From the NCBI RefSeq assembly GCF_002914525.1, contig NZ_LODW01000042.1:62001-126000 (forward strand): a stretch of DNA of 64,000 nt. The letters run 5' to 3'. Of this stretch, positions 36,486-44,738 are shown piece after piece. The position numbers and the translations under genes are program-made. The stretch comes from Rhizobium hidalgonense. Lineage in GTDB: Bacteria > Pseudomonadota > Alphaproteobacteria > Rhizobiales > Rhizobiaceae. Below the pieces are notes generated by a model, which was given only the letters and a program-made list of their open reading frames with translations, ran no database searches and was not told the origin of the DNA. Numbering within the stretch: position 1 is the first letter of the stretch; the number at the start of each line of letters is the position of its first letter.

Positions 36486-37586
36486 TCAATCCACCGGGCG
36501 AAAGGGCATGAGATCGACGGCGGGATGCGAGACCGCCATGACCTTGAAGAGTTCGCCCATCCGGCCTTCGCCGGCGCCGGCGAGCCTGTCGACCGCGGTC
36601 TGGATGACCTGCTGGGTCTGGGGCTCGCGATCCTTGCCGAGGGCCGCGGCACGTTCGAGGATGCCGAGGCCGGTCAGAAAATCACCCTGATGCAGGGCGC
36701 CGTTCAGATGGACGCCGGCCGCAAGCGCCGTTTCGGCGAGCTGCTGGAAGTCGACATGGCTCGTCAGATCGGCTTCACCGGGATGGGCGAGCGGCGGATC
36801 GAATTCATGCATGCGCACGGCCTGCAGCGTATCGCCGAAGCCGGTGACGAGATGGCCGTAATCGATTGCGAGCGCCGTGCCGCCGAAGGCGCGCAGCCGT
36901 TCGCAGATTGCCATCATGACCGCCTGGCGGGCAGGCGAGATTTCGAAGAGCGTGCCGAGCGGCAGGTTCTGCACCGGTTCGGGCAGCAGTGCCGGATCGA
37001 GGCCGGCGACGCCGGCGGCGAAGGTCAGCTCGCCATCGGCATCGATGCCGATCATGCGCTCGCGAAAACCGGTCGGCATGCGCACAAACTGGCGGATCGG
37101 GATGGCGTCGAACAATTCGTTGGCGGCCATCAGCGTGAAGCCTGGCGGTACTTCGTCGAAGCCGTCGTGCCAGGCGATCTTTTCGCCGTAAGCTTCGAGC
37201 GTCTGGCTCTGGACGTCGCGCAGGCGCTCGCTGGTTTCGACGAGATGCACGGTCATGGCGTCCAACAGCGGCGGGGCGATGCGGGAGATGACACGCAGCA
37301 TATCCGCCATCATGGTGCCGCGGCCGGGGCCGATCTCGACGAGGCGGACGCCTGCGGGCGTGCCGTGACGCTGCCAGGCATGAACGATGAAGACGCCGAT
37401 CATTTCGCCGAAGATCTGGCTGACCTCGGGCGCGGTTACGAAATCACCCGAATGGCCGAAGGGCTCGCGGGTGCGATAATAGCCGTGTTCGGGATCGGCC
37501 AGGCAGAGCGAGAAGTAATCGGTGACGCTGATCGGGCCGTTAGCCTGGATGATCGCCTTGATTTTTTCGCCGAGAGCGGTGGTCAT
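36486..37586 (-). CDS. SAM-dependent methyltransferase, MidA/NDUFAF7 family
   Basis: A 366-residue protein of the MidA/NDUFAF7 family. The characteristic N-terminus ISVTDYFSLCLADPEHGYY and GDFVTAPEVSQIFGEMIG are present, then the SAM-binding LVEIGPGRGTMMADML (about 81-96) and ANELFDAIPIRQFV. The human homologue methylates a subunit of respiratory complex I during assembly; a similar role in bacteria is inferred. It sits 19 bp after lgt on the same strand, so the two are probably co-transcribed. Confidence 0.93.
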   Translation of the reverse strand: MTTALGEKIKAIIQANGPISVTDYFSLCLADPEHGYYRTREPFGHSGDFVTAPEVSQIFGEMIGVFIVHAWQRHGTPAGVRLVEIGPGRGTMMADMLRVISRIAPPLLDAMTVHLVETSERLRDVQSQTLEAYGEKIAWHDGFDEVPPGFTLMAANELFDAIPIRQFVRMPTGFRERMIGIDADGELTFAAGVAGLDPALLPEPVQNLPLGTLFEISPARQAVMMAICERLRAFGGTALAIDYGHLVTGFGDTLQAVRMHEFDPPLAHPGEADLTSHVDFQQLAETALAAGVHLNGALHQGDFLTGLGILERAAALGKDREPQTQQVIQTAVDRLAGAGEGRMGELFKVMAVSHPAVDLMPFRPVD

Positions 37587-37605
37587 GTCGTGCGTCCTGC
37601 CGTTA

Positions 37606-38454
37606 TCAGAGCTGCAGCGCAGCCTGGCGGCGGGCCCTGAGCATCGCCCAGAGGCCGAGCAGGATCATCGGGGAGGAGAGCACCATGCCCATGGTCAGCC
37701 AGTTCGTGCCGAGGAGATAACCGAGCTGGGCGTCAGGCTCGCGGAAGAATTCGACGAAGATGCGCGACAGGGCATATCCGCAGACGAAGACGCCCGTGAT
37801 GAAGCCGGGGCTTTTCAGCGCGCGCATGCCGTAAACCAGCGCGGCCAGCACCAGCAGGAGAACGATGCCTTCGAGGCCGGCTTCGTAGAGCTGGCTCGGG
37901 TGGCGGGCAAAGGGGCCGCCTGTGGGGAAGATCACGGCCCAGGGCACGTCGGTCAACCGGCCCCAGAGCTCGCCATTGATGAAATTGGCGATGCGGCCGA
38001 AGAAGAGGCCGAAGGGAACGACCGTGGCGACGATGTCGAACAGGCTCCAGATCGGAATGCCGTTGCGGCGGGCAAAGACGATCATGGCAATCGTCGTACC
38101 GGTCAGGCCGCCATGGAAGGACATGCCGCCGTTCCAGATCTCGAGCGCACGGATCGGACTGCGCAGGACGGCGGGGAGATCGTAGAAGAAAATATAGCCG
38201 AGGCGACCGCCGAGGACGACGCCAAGGGCCGCCCAGACGATGAAATCGTCGATCTGCGTCCTTGTTATTGGCGAGGTGTTACCGGGCCAGAGACTTTCAT
38301 TGGCGGCGAGGCGACGCGCATAGGCCCAGCCGAGCAGGATGCCGGTGACATAAGCGAGACCGTACCAATGAATCGCCAGCGGACCGATCGAAAAGGCGAT
38401 CGGATCGATGTCCGGAAAAGGCATGATGGCAAGGAGATTGGCTGCTGTCGGCAA
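37606..38454 (-). CDS. lgt: prolipoprotein diacylglyceryl transferase
   Basis: Lgt, 282 residues, with about seven membrane helices. It moves diacylglycerol from phosphatidylglycerol to the lipobox Cys of prolipoproteins. Signature stretches are [14 protein letters not shown] and the phosphatidylglycerol-binding [14 protein letters not shown]. The likely start is TTG at 38454, preceded by GGTGGGAAAACC; an ATG ten codons later (38424) has no clear ribosome-binding site but gives a usual Lgt N-terminus too. First gene of the run lgt - MidA-type - pgeF - M24. It supplies lipidation for lipoproteins such as that at 33517. Confidence 0.96.
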   Translation of the reverse strand: MPTAANLLAIMPFPDIDPIAFSIGPLAIHWYGLAYVTGILLGWAYARRLAANESLWPGNTSPITRTQIDDFIVWAALGVVLGGRLGYIFFYDLPAVLRSPIRALEIWNGGMSFHGGLTGTTIAMIVFARRNGIPIWSLFDIVATVVPFGLFFGRIANFINGELWGRLTDVPWAVIFPTGGPFARHPSQLYEAGLEGIVLLLVLAALVYGMRALKSPGFITGVFVCGYALSRIFVEFFREPDAQLGYLLGTNWLTMGMVLSSPMILLGLWAMLRARRQAALQL

Positions 38455-38656
38455 GGTTTTCCCACCTGTTTGGTTGCGCGGAACATGCCGCTGCGATCCC
38501 GGACGGTCAAGTCCATTGTTCGTGATGGCTCTTTGCCGGCCGGTTCCGGCAGGCCGATCCCAAGCAAAGCGCTTGCATCGCGGGTGGCGAAGCCCTACCT
38601 CAATCCTTGAGGCCCCGAAGGGCTGAATTCACCTCATGCGAAGGGAGAAAAACGCC

Positions 38657-38917
38657 ATGACGACCGGAACGAACCGCATCATGGACGAATTCGCCAAGCT
38701 GATGACCGATGCGGCCGGTGCCGCCCAGGGCGTCCGCAAGGAGATCGAGACCGCCTTTAACGCCCAGGCCGAGCGTTGGCTGAACAGCATGGATATCGTC
38801 AAGCGCGAGGAGTTCGAGGCTGTGCGCGAAATGGCGATCAAGGCGCGCGATGAGAACGAAGCGCTTGCTGCCCGCATCGCATCGCTCGAGGCGAGGCTTG
38901 CCGGCGAGGGGCACTGA
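38657..38917 (+). CDS. ubiK: accessory factor UbiK family protein
   Basis: An 86-residue protein of the UbiK (BMFP) family. RIMDEFAKLMTDAAGAAQGV is the membrane-targeting amphipathic start; the C-terminal half, NSMDIVKREEFEAVREMA and beyond, is a coiled coil that forms a trimer. UbiK supports ubiquinone synthesis by stabilising the Ubi complex with UbiJ. In alphaproteobacteria the role is less tested. The ATG at 38657 follows AGGGAGAAAAACGCC. A strong hairpin lies 20-56 bp after the stop (38938-38973). Confidence 0.87.
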   Translation: MTTGTNRIMDEFAKLMTDAAGAAQGVRKEIETAFNAQAERWLNSMDIVKREEFEAVREMAIKARDENEALAARIASLEARLAGEGH

Positions 38918-39310
38918 ATGGCGTCGCGATATGACGCAGATGCGGCATGGCCTTCACCGCACATGCCGCATCTTCCATAAAAAAATCGGGTGAGTTTTCC
39001 ACCTGTGGACACTGCCAAAAAAGCCAATTCGCAGAGTCGCTTATTCTCCCTTCTGAATTGAATTTCGAAGAGCCTTTCCACAGTGGCCCGGCCTATTTTC
39101 CCCTCAGGGGGCTGGCAGGGGGCAAGGGGCATTATACACTGATTTTAAATGATGATTCGAAGCGACTTGGTAAGCTCCGGGCAGGTTATCTGCGTTAAGT
39201 CTGGCAGCGGTTCAACGATCATCCGAGTGGTGGTTCCGGTATTTGCGTGTGTCTTTTCTTGTGTTCCTACACCAAGTTAGCCGCATTCGTTCCGGTCAAG
39301 AAGGTGCTGC
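38918..39310. other. intergenic region between ubiK and ybjN-like gene
   Basis: 393 bp with no supported gene. It contains a hairpin with perfect 12-base arms (38938-38973: AGATGCGGCATG / CATGCCGCATCT) without a T-run, two CCAC/GTGG inverted motifs (38998-39009 and 39078-39086), and an A/T-rich tract near 39130-39160 that may be the promoter of the next gene. Confidence 0.6.
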
Positions 39311-39811
39311 ATGAACCTGATGGAATTGGAAGTCGAGCGTCAGTCGAACCCGGTCGACATGATCGAGTACGTTGCCTCCAACAACGACTGGTCGTTCGAA
39401 CGGTCCGGCGAGGACGAGATCGCGATGACGGTCGAGGGGCGCTGGACGGACTACCACGTCTCCTTCTCCTGGATGGAGGAATTCGAGGCGCTGCACCTTG
39501 GCTGCGCCTTCGATATCAAAGTTCCCGACATCAGGGTCAACGAGGTTGTTAAGCTGCTGTCGGCGATCAACGGGCAGGTGCTGATGGGGCATTTCGATCT
39601 CTGGCGCCAGGAAGATGTCGTCATCTTCCGCCAGTCGCTGCTGCTGGCCGGCGGTGCGGAGCCTACCAACCGCCAGGTGGAAGTGCTGCTTTCCAGCGCG
39701 CTCGATACTTGCGAAGCCTATTTCCAGGCATTTCAGTTCGTCGTCTGGTCCGGCATGGAGGCGACGAAGGCGATGGAAGCCGTGTTGTTCGAAACAGTCG
39801 GCGAGGCATAA
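39311..39811 (+). CDS. YbjN domain-containing protein
   Basis: A 166-residue YbjN-family protein. The N-terminus NLMELEVERQSNPVDMIEYV and the core DYHVSFSWMEEFEALHLGCA, LLSAINGQVLMGHFDLW and a C-terminal CEAYFQAFQFVVW match the family, which has a type III secretion chaperone-like fold. YbjN is described as a regulator of stress and motility in enterobacteria; the role here is open. AGAAGGTGCTGC precedes the ATG. The stop is one base before the proC start, so these two are co-transcribed. Confidence 0.9.
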   Translation: MNLMELEVERQSNPVDMIEYVASNNDWSFERSGEDEIAMTVEGRWTDYHVSFSWMEEFEALHLGCAFDIKVPDIRVNEVVKLLSAINGQVLMGHFDLWRQEDVVIFRQSLLLAGGAEPTNRQVEVLLSSALDTCEAYFQAFQFVVWSGMEATKAMEAVLFETVGEA

Positions 39812-39812
39812 G

Positions 39813-40640
39813 ATGCCCGCGAACACTTTCTCCGCGACAAATCCCGTCGTCCTGATCGGCGCCGGCAACATGGGCGGGGCAATGCTCTCCGGCTGGCTGA
39901 AAAGCGGCGTTCCGGGCTCGGCCGTCATTGTCGTCGATCCCGGCCCGTCGCCGGCAATGCTTGCGACGATTGGTGAGGCCGGCGCGACGCATTTGGTCGC
40001 GGTTCCCGCAGATTTGAAGGCAAGCGTCCTGTTTCTCGCGGTCAAGCCGCAGGTGATGGAGACGGTGCTGCCGGCGGTAAAGACCGCCGTCGGGCCGCAA
40101 ACGGTCGTCGTCTCGGTTGCTGCCGGCAAGACGCTCGGTTTCCTCGAGAAACATCTGGGCAAAGCCGCCATGGTGCGGGCCATGCCGAATACGCCGGCCA
40201 TGGTCGGGCGTGGCGTCACCGGCGCTTTTGCCAATTCTGGGGTCGGCAAGCAGCAGCGTGAACGCGTGCATTCCCTTCTCAGCGTCTCAGGTCCGGTCGA
40301 ATGGGTGCCTGCAGAGACCGATATCGATGCGGTGACGGCGCTTTCGGGCAGTGGTCCTGCCTATGTGTTCTATCTCGTCGAATGTATGGCGGAGGCAGGC
40401 CGTAAACTCGGCCTGCAGGCGGACCTCGCCATGCGTCTTGCGCGGGAAACAGTCGCGGGGGCTGGTGAACTCTTGCACCAGTCCCCCGACGACGCTTCGC
40501 GGCTTCGGCAGAATGTAACCTCTCCCGGCGGCACGACGGCGGCCGCACTCGCCGTGCTGATGGCCGAAAACGGTATGCAGCCTCTCTTCGACGCAGCACT
40601 CGCGGCGGCGCGCAAGCGGGCCGAGGAACTGGCCGGCTGA
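39813..40640 (+). CDS. proC: pyrroline-5-carboxylate reductase
   Basis: ProC, 275 residues. It reduces pyrroline-5-carboxylate to proline with NAD(P)H. The Rossmann motif is VLIGAGNMGGAML (residues 13-25); FLAVKPQVME, MPNTPAMVGRG and TALSGSGPAYVFYLVE follow, and VTSPGGTTAAAL ends the active-site region. The ATG at 39813 is one base after the ybjN-like gene's TAA; a longer frame upstream lies within that gene. The csaA gene follows by 10 bp, suggesting one operon of three. Confidence 0.96.
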   Translation: MPANTFSATNPVVLIGAGNMGGAMLSGWLKSGVPGSAVIVVDPGPSPAMLATIGEAGATHLVAVPADLKASVLFLAVKPQVMETVLPAVKTAVGPQTVVVSVAAGKTLGFLEKHLGKAAMVRAMPNTPAMVGRGVTGAFANSGVGKQQRERVHSLLSVSGPVEWVPAETDIDAVTALSGSGPAYVFYLVECMAEAGRKLGLQADLAMRLARETVAGAGELLHQSPDDASRLRQNVTSPGGTTAAALAVLMAENGMQPLFDAALAAARKRAEELAG

Positions 40641-40650
40641 CGGAGACGAT

Positions 40651-40992
40651 ATGGCCGAAGAGATCACCTACGCCGATTTCGAGCGTGTCGACATCCGCGT
40701 CGGCACGATCGTCGAGGCCAGTCCCTTTCCGGAAGCGCGTAAGCCGGCATTCAAGCTGGTGATCGATTTCGGCCCCGAGATCGGCACGAAAAAATCCTCA
40801 GCCCAAATCACCGTGCATTATACGCCGGAAAGCTTGATCGGCCGGCAAGTGCTCGGCGTCGTCAATTTCCCGCCGCGCCAGATCGGGCCGTTCCGCTCGG
40901 AAGTGCTGACGCTGGGGTTCGAGGACGAGAAGGGCGCGATCGTGCTTGCGGCCGTCGGGCAGCGGGTGCCGAACGGCCGGAAGATGATGTGA
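40651..40992 (+). CDS. csaA: tRNA-binding protein, CsaA type
   Basis: CsaA, 113 residues, a stand-alone OB-fold tRNA-binding domain. FERVDIRVGTIVEASPFPEA and VVNFPPRQIGPFRSEVL are diagnostic and the dimer interface at the N-terminus is kept. CsaA proteins are chaperone-like and may act in export or tRNA handling. GGAGACGAT precedes the ATG. It closes the ybjN-proC-csaA operon; its stop codon lies inside the terminator hairpin at 40986-41012. Confidence 0.93.
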   Translation: MAEEITYADFERVDIRVGTIVEASPFPEARKPAFKLVIDFGPEIGTKKSSAQITVHYTPESLIGRQVLGVVNFPPRQIGPFRSEVLTLGFEDEKGAIVLAAVGQRVPNGRKMM

Positions 40993-41012
40993 GCGTTCGC
41001 TCACATCGTTTT
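40986..41012 (+). terminator. terminator hairpin spanning two convergent stop codons
   Basis: GATGTGAGC (40986-40994) and GCTCACATC (40999-41007) form a perfect 9-bp stem with a 4-base loop, then GTTTT. The csaA TGA and the convergent MBL-fold gene's TGA both lie within the stem. Confidence 0.85.
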
Positions 41013-41702
41013 ATCGGTCGTTTCGGCTGATGCGTCCGCGCCGGGTGCTCCACCGGCCCTGATTTCCTGCAAAAATGGATTGCTGCGCCGTTCATCGCCG
41101 ATACGGCTGCCGGGGCCGTGGCCGCAGATGAAGCCGACGTTGTCGCCGAGCGGCAGCACCTTGTCGCGGATCGAATCGAGAAGCTGCCGATGATTGCCGC
41201 CCGGCAGGTCGGTCCGGCCAATCGAGCCGTTGAAGAGCACGTCGCCGAGATGGGCGAAATTCTGCGCACGGTTGAAATAGATCACGTGGCCGGGGGCATG
41301 ACCCGGCGCATGATAGACCTCGAATTCGTGGACGCCGAAAGAGATCTTGTCGCCATCCTTCAGCCAGCGGTCTGGCACGACGTTGCGCAATCCCGATATG
41401 CCGTATTTTTCGGCCTGGGTCTCGATCCGCTGCAGCAGCGGCAGGTCGTCCTGATGCGGGCCGACCACGTCGACGCCAAGGGCTTCCTTCAGTTCGCTGG
41501 CGCCGCCGGCATGGTCGAGATGGCCGTGGGTCAGCCAGATTTCCTTGATGATCAAGCCGTTTTGCGCGATCGCCTGCAGGATGAGCGGCACGTCGCCGCC
41601 GGGATCGACGACGACACCTTCCTTGGTCTCGGGATCGAAGAAGATCGTGCAGTTCTGCTGGAAGGGTGTCACCGGAATGATGCCGGCCTGGAGCATGCCC
41701 AT
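41001..41702 (-). CDS. MBL-fold metallohydrolase (glyoxalase II-like)
   Basis: A 233-residue metallo-beta-lactamase fold protein. The metal motif THGHLDHAGG (about 58-67) is complete, with further ligands in HAPGHAPGHVIYF and the C-terminal ICGHGPGSRI. The sequence is closest to the YcbL/glyoxalase II-like group (FQQNCTIFFDPETKEGVVVDPG), which hydrolyses S-lactoylglutathione or related thioesters. GAGGCACCT precedes the ATG. Convergent with csaA. Confidence 0.92.
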   Translation of the reverse strand: MGMLQAGIIPVTPFQQNCTIFFDPETKEGVVVDPGGDVPLILQAIAQNGLIIKEIWLTHGHLDHAGGASELKEALGVDVVGPHQDDLPLLQRIETQAEKYGISGLRNVVPDRWLKDGDKISFGVHEFEVYHAPGHAPGHVIYFNRAQNFAHLGDVLFNGSIGRTDLPGGNHRQLLDSIRDKVLPLGDNVGFICGHGPGSRIGDERRSNPFLQEIRAGGAPGADASAETTDKTM

Positions 41703-41990
41703 AGGTGCCTCGCGTGGTGTCTCGGATGCTCAGGGTATAGTCCGAAACGGCGGGAAGGGCAGCTTGAATTTTCCGCTGCGGCGGTGTGTTTCACGGCAAA
41801 ATGACGGGCTGCAACAAGAGTTTATGCGTCTCTCCCTCCTTGCGATGGAGCAGAAAATTGTAGCTTTACCAAGATTTTTCAATTGCTTGCATGAAGTCGT
41901 TCGCGAGCGGCGTTTCCCTGTGGCAAGCCCCAAGGGAACATCGTGGAACGCCATGCGTTGTCCGGCCATCGAAACCAAGGAGACGCTCAC

Positions 41991-42608
41991 ATGACCTGGA
42001 AAAGAAACATTCTGCTGGCTGGAGCCGTGCTCCTGGCGAGCGGTGGTCTTGCGCAGGCGGAGATGGTGGCGACGACTGTCAATGATCTCAACGTCCGCGC
42101 CGGCCCCGGCCCGCAATATCCGGCAGTCGGACTTGCCACGCGTGGCTCGACCGCGGTGTTGGACGGCTGCATCGAAGGCAGCCGCTGGTGCCGTGTCGAT
42201 GTCAACGGCATGCGCGGCTGGGTCTATGCTGATTACCTGCAGGTTGACCGCGGCGGTAGCCCGGTCATCGTCGAACAGCACCGCGCCGAGATCGGTGTTC
42301 CGGTCGTGACCTACGAGTCGACCGCCAGTGTCGTTCCCGTTGACCCGCAGCCGGCCCCGGGCGACGAGTTGCTCGGCCCAGTCGGGGCTGTCGAGACCAT
42401 CACCCCGCCCGAGACGGTCCGCACCTATATCGAAACCAATCCCGGTCAGACGGTTCAGCTCGGCGGCGATGTCGTCGTCGGCGCAGAGGTGCCCGCCGAC
42501 GTTACCTTCCAGTCGATCCCGGATTACGAGTACCGCTATACCAGGATCAACGACCGGCCGGTGCTGGTCGATCCCGGCACACGCCGGATCGTCTACGTTT
42601 ACCAATGA
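41991..42608 (+). CDS. exported SH3-domain / DUF1236 protein
   Basis: A 205-residue exported protein. Signal peptide MTWKRNILLAGAVLLASGGL, cut after AQA. Residues about 27-82 are a bacterial SH3 domain (TTVNDLNVRAGPGPQYPAVG, then SRWCRVDVNGMRGWVYADY). The C-terminus (RINDRPVLVDPGTRRIVYVY) is the DUF1236 motif common in rhizobia. AAGGAGACGCTCAC precedes the ATG at 41991. Such proteins are usually periplasmic or surface; the role is unknown. A terminator-like hairpin follows. Confidence 0.88.
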   Translation: MTWKRNILLAGAVLLASGGLAQAEMVATTVNDLNVRAGPGPQYPAVGLATRGSTAVLDGCIEGSRWCRVDVNGMRGWVYADYLQVDRGGSPVIVEQHRAEIGVPVVTYESTASVVPVDPQPAPGDELLGPVGAVETITPPETVRTYIETNPGQTVQLGGDVVVGAEVPADVTFQSIPDYEYRYTRINDRPVLVDPGTRRIVYVYQ

Positions 42609-42628
42609 TGTAACCGTAAAAACACAAT

Positions 42629-42654
42629 GAGGCGGTCGCTGGCCGCCTCGTTTC
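42629..42654 (+). terminator. likely terminator after SH3-domain gene
   Basis: GAGGCGG (42629-42635) pairs with CCGCCTC (42643-42649), followed by GTTTC. The T-run is short, so the assignment is moderate. Confidence 0.6.
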
Positions 42655-42793
42655 CAGCCCGTTGGCCACCTCCCTTGCCTCCCGCATCGGTTGATATTTT
42701 CTTAACGCTTTTCTCCTGAATATGATAAAATACTAATATGCTGAAGGTTCGGCATATAACGGCGATCGGGGAGATCGCCAGAGGAGGAAAGTC

Positions 42794-43063
42794 ATGGAAG
42801 TGCTACTTCCGCTCGTCATACAATTGATATCGGGTGCCATCGGCGGCAATGTCGCCAGCGCCGCCTTGAAGCAGCATGCGATCAATGTCGTCGCCCGTAC
42901 GATCGCAGGCGCGATCGGGGGTGTCGCCGGCGGCATGCTGCTCGGCATGGTTGGTGGAGAAGCGGCTATGACCGGCATGATTGCCGACGGCATCGGCGGC
43001 CTCATCGGCGGCGGCATTCTCTCGACGCTCGCCGGACTGGTCATGGCACGGGCGCATCGGTAA
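42794..43063 (+). CDS. small glycine-zipper membrane peptide
   Basis: An 89-residue very hydrophobic protein with no recognised family. It is dominated by small residues in G-x-x-x-G spacing, for example GAIGGVAGGMLLGMVGGEAA and GIGGLIGGGILSTLAGL, the pattern of glycine-zipper helices that pack in membranes, seen in bacteriocin- and holin-like peptides. A very good ribosome-binding site (AGAGGAGGAAAGTC) precedes the ATG. It is alone, after a terminator and with an A/T-rich promoter-like stretch near 42720. No immunity or transport gene is adjacent. Confidence 0.7.
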   Translation: MEVLLPLVIQLISGAIGGNVASAALKQHAINVVARTIAGAIGGVAGGMLLGMVGGEAAMTGMIADGIGGLIGGGILSTLAGLVMARAHR

Positions 43064-43514
43064 AGCGCCCGGCTATCCGGCCGGAGCGATTGCGTGAAAC
43101 GCCATATCCGGCGGTGATTGCCGCCGGATCGCACGCTCGACGACCGTCTGGTGGGTGGTGCCGTTTAGGAAGCAATCCGGGGTCGGCGTTTCTGTGACGT
43201 CCTCTCTGGCGAAGAAGACGTTGGCCCTGTCGCTTCGGCGACCTTGCCACGATAATCGAGCATCCCCGCTCCGCATAGCCCATCGCTTCGGCGGCGTGCT
43301 GAACCTCCTCAGGCGCTTCAAGCGCCATGCCTGTTGATTGTTATCCCCAATACGTTTTATCCACAGACGCAACGGAATTGTTTTATTGCGTCGGAAGTTC
43401 CGGGCGGGCCTCGGTTTCCGAAGACATGCCAGGGAAATGAGAGGTAGGGCGGGTTCCCGCAAAGTTCGGCAAAGCAGTTTCCCGCAATTCGCGGAATGAG
43501 AAAGGAAATGCCGC
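43064..43514. other. intergenic region, no intact gene seen
   Basis: 451 bp with no intact convincing gene. The left half may be remains of a small gene on the minus strand (43073-43328, see separate entry). The rest, including an A/T-rich tract near 43330-43390, is presumed promoter region of the MarR gene. Confidence 0.5.
43073..43328 (-). pseudogene. possible decayed small gene (frameshift)
   Basis: Two reading frames with coding-like codon use join here. From 43328 one frame reads MALEAPEEVQHAAEAMGYAE; from about 43235 another reads NVFFAREDVTETPTPDCFL to a stop at 43073. A single frameshift would merge them into one product of about 85 residues. I do not know the family. It may also be a chance pattern or a shorter intact gene from 43276. 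Confidence 0.25.
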
Positions 43515-44006
43515 GTGTCACGACAGACCGGCCCGAAAACAGCCAAGCCAGAGCCGCTGGCCACGCCGATGGACGATATCGACATCATCGATTTCGAGAT
43601 CATCGAGCTGTTCTTCTTCGCCTATCGCGACTTCGTTTCCGATCCCGACGCCATCCTCGAAACAAGCGGTTTCGGGCGGGCGCATCACCGCGTCGTGCAT
43701 TTCGTCAATCGCAACCCCGGTATGACGGTGGCCGATCTTCTCGATACGCTGAAGATCACCAAGCAGAGCCTTGCAAGGGTGCTGAAACAGCTGATCGATT
43801 CAGGCTATATTCGCCAGGTGGCAGGGCCTGAGGACCGGAGGCAGCGCAAGCTTTATCCAACGAAATCGGGACGAGAGCTGGCGCTTGCCCTTGCAGAGCC
43901 GCAATCGCGCCGCATTGAGCGGGCATTCGAAGGGGCTTCTGCGGAGGTGCGGGAGGGCGTAAAAGCTTTCCTCAGAGGGATGCGGGACAGACAGAAGGCG
44001 GATTGA
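43515..44006 (+). CDS. MarR family transcriptional regulator
   Basis: A 163-residue winged-helix protein. The recognition region MTVADLLDTLKITKQSLARV and the wing GYIRQVAGPEDRRQRKLYPT (about residues 75-120) are typical of MarR. The start is GTG, with AAAGGA upstream. Its TGA directly abuts the ATG of the response regulator, so it is co-transcribed with the two-component pair. This suggests a regulatory circuit that includes all three, but the target is unknown. Confidence 0.9.
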   Translation: MSRQTGPKTAKPEPLATPMDDIDIIDFEIIELFFFAYRDFVSDPDAILETSGFGRAHHRVVHFVNRNPGMTVADLLDTLKITKQSLARVLKQLIDSGYIRQVAGPEDRRQRKLYPTKSGRELALALAEPQSRRIERAFEGASAEVREGVKAFLRGMRDRQKAD

Positions 44007-44708
44007 ATGGCGGTCAAGACAGGTATTTCCGACGATGCGGCGCATCTGCTGGTGGTCGACGACGATTCGCGCATCCGCGCGCTGCTCAATCGTTATCTCG
44101 CCGAAAACGGCTTCCGCGTTACCGTCGCTGCCGACGGCGCCGAGGCGCAGCGCAAGCTCGCGGGTCTCGATTTCGACCTGATCATCATGGATGTGATGAT
44201 GCCCGGCGAATCCGGCATCGACGTCACCCGCGGGCTTCGCGCCATCAAGAACGTGCCGATCATCATGCTGACGGCGCTGGCGGAGTCCGGCAACCGCATC
44301 GAAGGCCTCGAGGCCGGTGCCGACGACTACCTTTCCAAGCCCTTCGACCCGCGCGAATTGGTGCTGCGCATCAACAACATCCTGCGGCGCAATGCCGGCG
44401 GCGAGGGACCGAAGATCGAACAGGTGATGTTCGGCCCCTACACCTTCTCGCTGACTCGCAAGGAGTTGAAGAAAGCCACCGAGGTCATCCGGCTCACCGA
44501 CCGCGAGCAGGAAATCATGCTGCTCTTTGCACGGCGCGCCGGCGACACGATCCCCCGCCATGAACTGATCGGCAATGACACCGAGGTCGGCGAGCGGACG
44601 ATCGACGTGCAGATCAACCGGCTGCGGCGTAAGATCGAGGATGATCCGGCCAATCCCGTCTGGCTGCAGACCGTTCGCGGGATCGGATACAGGCTAAGCA
44701 TCGACTAG
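44007..44708 (+). CDS. OmpR-family response regulator
   Basis: A 233-residue regulator. The receiver domain starts LLVVDDDSRIRALLNRYL; the phospho-acceptor is the Asp of LIIMDVMMPGESG (residue 62), with the conserved Lys in YLSKPFDP. The C-terminal winged-helix domain (LTDREQEIMLLFARR and GERTIDVQINRLRRKIEDD) binds DNA as a tandem dimer. It is adjacent to MarR and 30 bp from its kinase. Similar regulators in alphaproteobacteria include PetR, but I cannot make that assignment from the sequence. Confidence 0.94.
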   Translation: MAVKTGISDDAAHLLVVDDDSRIRALLNRYLAENGFRVTVAADGAEAQRKLAGLDFDLIIMDVMMPGESGIDVTRGLRAIKNVPIIMLTALAESGNRIEGLEAGADDYLSKPFDPRELVLRINNILRRNAGGEGPKIEQVMFGPYTFSLTRKELKKATEVIRLTDREQEIMLLFARRAGDTIPRHELIGNDTEVGERTIDVQINRLRRKIEDDPANPVWLQTVRGIGYRLSID

Positions 44709-44738
44709 ATCTGAGGATAGAGGCCAGGACCGGCGCTA

